Source of the DNA: Triatoma infestans
Taxonomy: Eukaryota; Arthropoda; Insecta; Hemiptera; Reduviidae
DNA length: 64,000 nt
Reading direction: 5' to 3'
NCBI GenBank assembly: GCA_011037195.1
Contig: JAAEAF010000368.1
Location: 1 to 64,000 of the forward strand
Both the position numbers and the translations under genes were made by a program. Below the pieces are notes generated by a model. The model was not told where the DNA came from. It was given only the letters and a program-made list of their open reading frames with translations, and did no database searches. Of the stretch, positions 54,201 through 60,200 are shown piece after piece (position 1 is the first letter of the stretch; each line of letters starts with the position of its first letter).

Positions 54201-57200
54201 TAGAACTTCTTTTTCTCACTACATATCTTTCGATATTCTTCCATTCCGTGCTACATCACTTGCACTTCAGGCGCACCACCCGATGTGAGACACAGTTTTT
54301 AAATATAAACTTACACATTTAATTTTACTTACATAATTTTTATCATTATTAGTTAAATTTTGTTAATAACTGTGTTTTTGAAATATAGTTTAATAGCGCT
54401 CTGAAATATTTTTTATAATATAAAAAGATAATATTTTTATAATAATGATATCTTTTAATATTTTTTTCTTGGAATTTCAAACAACTATTACTTTCTAGGA
54501 ATTAATCAGATATAATAGATTAATTGATGTGATAGTGAAATCGCTAAAAGAGGTGGTTAAAGCTGTAAAAGGATTGGTATTAATGTCAGCATCACTTGAA
54601 GAAGTGAATTATAGTATGCTTATTGGAAAAATTCCTAACATGTGGGCTAATAAGTCGTATCCATCGTTGAAACCACTTGGTAGTTACGTTAACGATCTAA
54701 TCTTAAGGTAATAAATAATTTTATTTTTATTAAATAGTCTGTATATTTGTACTTTCAAATATGAGTTAAATTCAAGAGGTTCTTATGTAGAAGTGGGATT
54801 TATTTTATTCTGCCCTTTTGCTAAGTTTAAGAAACACATTCATTATGCAAGCGTGTGCATTACAGAACATTGACAGCTCCTTCGTATTCACTTCTTTGGA
54901 GGTTGTTCCATCTTCGATTTTATTATGCATATATACATAATAAATTAGATTAAAAATTTAATCAAAATTTTGGTTAAGTGATGATGTCCAATTCTAAAGC
55001 TGGCGTAAGCGTCCTATCTTTTAATCTATTTTAATGGGGCCTCGTCAGATTATGTATTAATCAATTTAGTTCATTTATTGCAAAACATTCTACCTTTTTT
55101 CTAATTTGTATGTGTTTTTACAATTGATAAAAACTTAGCCACATCAAACTTTAATCATTATTATTTTTCTTTGTAGTAAGGTTAACGAACTTCAAACTTA
55201 GCGTCCTATCTTTTGATATATTTTAATGGGGCCTCTTCAAATTATATATTAATCAATTTAGTTCATTTATTGCAAAACATTCTACCTTTTTTCTAATTTG
55301 TATGTGTTTTTTCAATTGATAAAAACTTAACCGCATCAAACTTTAATCATTATTATTTTTCTTTGTAGTAAGGTTAACAAAGTTCAAACTTTCTTACTGA
55401 TTCATTACAAATTTTAAATAATCTTTTGTTGTAATATTTTGGGAAAAATTTAAAATTATTTATTTCTAGATTGAATTTTTTTATTAAATGGATTGACGAA
55501 GGAATACCAAATGTATTTTGGTTACCAGGTTTTTATTTTACTCAATCATTTTTATCAGGAGTGTTACAAAATTTTTCAAGGAAATGGAAAATTTCCATAG
55601 ATCAACTAGGATTTGAATTTACTGTAACTAATTTTGATAGTCAAGCGAGCGCACCACCGCAATTTGGGGTTTATTGCAGTGTAAGTATAATTATTTTTAA
55701 TGAATTATCATTAAACTGAAATACAAATTTATAATTTTTTCATGCAGAATTAGAAAGAATGGTTTAATTATATATATATATAATTTATAAAATACACAAT
55801 TTAAGTTATCTTCACAAACATAACTATAACGGATTCTTAAACTTTTTTCCTTAGCCTTGATTAATTTGAATTTTGGAAAATTCTTTAGTAGAATTAATAT
55901 TCCACATAAATACGAACGTTAAAATAATGATTAAATTGAAAAATTTAACATTTTAAAGTTAACGCAATAAAGTTGTAATTTTTCTGTGATCTTTGATAAA
56001 TCATAGCTAATAGGTTCAATATTGGTTATGTTGGTAAATGTTGAGAATCATTTTATCTTTAAAACGCATTTTTGCTGTGTAAAATTTACTTATATATGTT
56101 GTAAAGTTTAGTTAACTTATAAGATTATAGGTTTCTTTTTTCTGAAACATGCAGCAAAAGCATGAGGAGGAGGAGTTCAGTGTTTTTGTTGAGGTACTAT
56201 TAATTTATATTCAGTCACGCACAATCAGTAGTTGTTTCTAGGCAGCCCGTGGCACTTTTCTCAACTGGGTTTATGAAATGACTGGTTGCATATTTTATAT
56301 CCATATTAGAAGAGAATATTTCCGCACTTATTTTTCGATACTATAATAATAAAAAAAAATCTGGTCTGAAACACACAAGACGACTTTATCTTAATAATTT
56401 ACACTTTTCTTCATATTTAGATTTTTCCTAAATGTTCAATGACTTCTATATAAAAAGGGGTGGAGAACTAAACCAAAACAGATAATTTATCTTTCAATAT
56501 TTCTGGAACTCCCGAAAATCTACTTACTTAGAAAAATGTTTTACGATGTAAAATAAAATTGGTATCTAACTGGAGTTTACAAATTTAAGGAAACTCGTTA
56601 GTATCTTTATAGAGTAAATCGCAGAAAATAGAAAAAGGCTTTCAGTATATTAGAACTTCCGGTCAACTGACATTCTTCAATTTCGGAATTTTGGCAATAC
56701 ATTTTATTTTTATTAATATTATATAGATAATAGTATTGTATAACTATATGGAAATAGTACTTTAAAAGGAAGTCTAACGTCAACCCTCACCAACCCTCGT
56801 AAATGACTACCCCCCCCCCATGTCAAATAAAATTTGCAGGCTTTTTTTAACACATATGTAATTGATATACCAAGTTTAAACTAAATCGTTGGAGCCATTT
56901 TCGTAAAATTTGTAATAAAATGTAGATAGATAAATAGATAGAAAGCTTTATTTAATAATATTTACGTATATATAATTTTACAAAGAACACAAATAGCTGA
57001 TATGACATGGTAACCATGTACCGTCTGTCAGAGGTTCTAGCTCAAATTAATATTTCACTAAATTAAAGTAAAAACAAATTTTATAAGCAGATGTTAATCT
57101 CTTTGCTCAACAAAATTATTTGGGATATAATAAATTACAAATGAAACATAAAATTGCCATATTAGAAACCAAATTACAATAAAACTTCAAAAGAAAAGAA

Positions 57201-60200
57201 TACAAATTTTATTTACTCCTTATTGAGAGAACTTTTTTTCATTCCACTAAACATTAAAGTGACTAATAAGATCATTTCTATAGTATCCTGCTGTTTCAAC
57301 ACATCTACACAAACTTACCAAGTTTTTACCATTCAATAGACCAATTAGTTCTGACGTGGTCAGGCTTGCCTGTCCCATTGCTTCTGAAATTCTTTTAATA
57401 CTTGCCAAACTCCTAGAAAATGAGGAGCGTCTTCTTCCTGTTTCAAATTACACCAAGTACATAAATTTACTCTATTTCAATATAGCGCTTGCAATTAAGA
57501 TTCAGCAGCTTGCCCCTGTACTTCATTACACTGTCCCTCTCTTGGATTGTTAAACTAGTATAATACGGGTGTACATTTTTATCCAAAACACAGTCCATGG
57601 TGCAATCCTCTAGAAGCATGCAGTTGATTGGAAAATTCAATTATTTTACCCATAACTTCCTTCCACTTATTTCCCAACAGGGATATTCTCTAAATTGCAT
57701 TCTGGGTCATGACTATGGATTCAAAATTTCCTCTCTTTAAACCAACCTATTTTACGTTTTATAATTTCTTTCGCGAGATGGGTACATATCTAGTGCTGGG
57801 TATCTAATATTTTGAATATATTATAATTCGTATGTAATGTAAATGTCTGTGAAAATAATAGTGTATTATCTGTTTCCAAGTAAATCATGTAATTTGGTGT
57901 GTTTTGTGGTAACTTGTAGAGTTTCTGTAATTTCTTCATAGCATCTATACCACCAAATTTGCGACCCGTAACTTAAGAGAGATGTTGTCGCGGATTGAAA
58001 CACTCGATATTTTGCATCCAGAGGAATTTCATCTTTGATAAAAATATCTTTTCAAATAGAATCTATGCCCCGTATAGTAATAAAATGTGTAATCCGTGAA
58101 GTAGTAATGTGGTACTTCTGGACTGATATTGACCCATTTAGAACTTTAGTGATTTTCCGCTAATCACACATCCAACCAATTTCTAATATCCATTTCTTCG
58201 GACTCGGGTGACCTGTTTTGATGAAAACTCGATACGATAGCAATACTTCCTCTTAACTTAATAAGAGAAGCTGTATGTATATATATTTTTTCCCTTAAGC
58301 CATGACTTCGGCATTCCAGCCATTCTGTGTTGCGCGCCCTAGTATAAAATTTTAGGCTGCGCTGGCGACTGTTTTCTTTTAGTTTGGATATCCAGGGGGC
58401 ACGTGTAAACAATCTCAGTCGCGAACTTCACTCCCCCACATACATACATAAATACATAAAACCCGCCTGAAAAAATAGGCATTACTTTACTTTTTTTTAT
58501 AATATAAATAAATATACTTGTTTATATTATATGTAGTAATATGAATATAAACAGTAAACATTGCTAATCAAGTGGATAAGAACAAAATCTTATTTTCAAA
58601 TGGAATTATCTTAGCTGCAGATAAAGGCCATTTTCCGAATTTAAACTAATATTCTTAACCCGTAAATGAAACATACTTTTTATCATTTTAATTTATGACA
58701 TAATGCTCTTTTTCATACACTGTAGATATTTTTTAGTTTTAGTGGTTAATGGAATAATTAAATCATTTATTAATATTGAAGTTGTATATTATAATTTTTT
58801 TACTATTTCTTAGGGTCTTTATTTGGAAGGATGCCGTTGGAATAGACGAACAGGTGTATTAGATGAGTCACTACCAAAGATATTGTTCGAAATGATACCA
58901 GTCATATGGTACAAACCTGGAGTAAAGGTATTTTTATATAAGTAAAAATTTTAAATTGCAGATATTTTCATTTCTGTTTCTTCTGTTTGTAATGTAACTA
59001 TTTTTACCGGTTTGTTTAATACAACAAAAATTTCTCCGTAATGGACGCTGAGGGTATCCGGTATTGAGCAATTTACGGTTTTTAGAAACAATAGAGAAAT
59101 AAATAAGACATTTTTTTATTAAATTTAGAAGTTTTTTATTACAGCAATATACGTAGTTACAAATTGTAAACTATTTGATGAATTTATATTTAGCTAGAAA
59201 TTGGATCACCTAAAAACCTTCGAGGGGGCGAAATAAGACATCGTACGAGTATGTTCTGTTGTTGTTAGATAGCTGAGCTTGTCTATGCTGGCCGAGATAT
59301 GTAATACACACAGATCTGCTGTCGAAAGCTCTGGAATTGATGGGATGGCAAGTGGCACTCCGATTAGGTTCATGAAGAAAATGAAAGATTTGGAGCTTCG
59401 TCCCGTGAATAATTTCTTACAAAGGAGAAAAGAATCTTTCTAGTTCGAAAAGTGAAAAATTTCTAGTGATTAAGCAACGATTTCCCAGTGATAATGTAGC
59501 AATAGACAAGATTTCTGTTTCTTTTAACTCTGAGGACATTCAGTCACTGGGGGCGACGTAGAATAAGTATGTTGAAGTGAAGGGGGATTACATTAAAAAC
59601 TAGTAAGTTCTATTTGGTCATCAAGTTTTGTTTTCTTATTCATATAGATTACTTATTGAACATTCCTCATAGTTCCTTTTTGTTTATATTACAATAACGG
59701 AACAACCAAGGAGAATGTTAAAAAGTTTGGTTCAGAAAGAAGAAACCAAACGCATTACAGAGTTAAATATAAGCAAGAAAGGCTCCATGTGATCTGTATA
59801 ATTCATGTAAAGCTTGTTGAAAAGAAAGTGGAACAAAATCTCTTAATACTTCCTTTGTTATTGGCTAAAACAAGGAATTCGATTATGAATTCGCGATTTG
59901 CAAATTTAAAAAAAATATATTTATTCTGACGTAAGTTTCCAGATACATAATAAAGCGTATTGTTCGTTATTAAGAGGTGTCCGCTGTTTCCGAATGTCCT
60001 TTAAAAGAAATTTACACTACACTATTATTCAATTTCTTATCTCTGTTAATATTTGAAAAAACCTCCTATACAGGCTTGTCGATTTGCCGACGAATTATTT
60101 AATCCGAGACATTTAGTCAAAATTTAGTATGCAAGTACGCCTTATTTGTTACGATGTCTAAACAGGATTAATGAGGTTAAGGCATCAATCACATGCTCTT

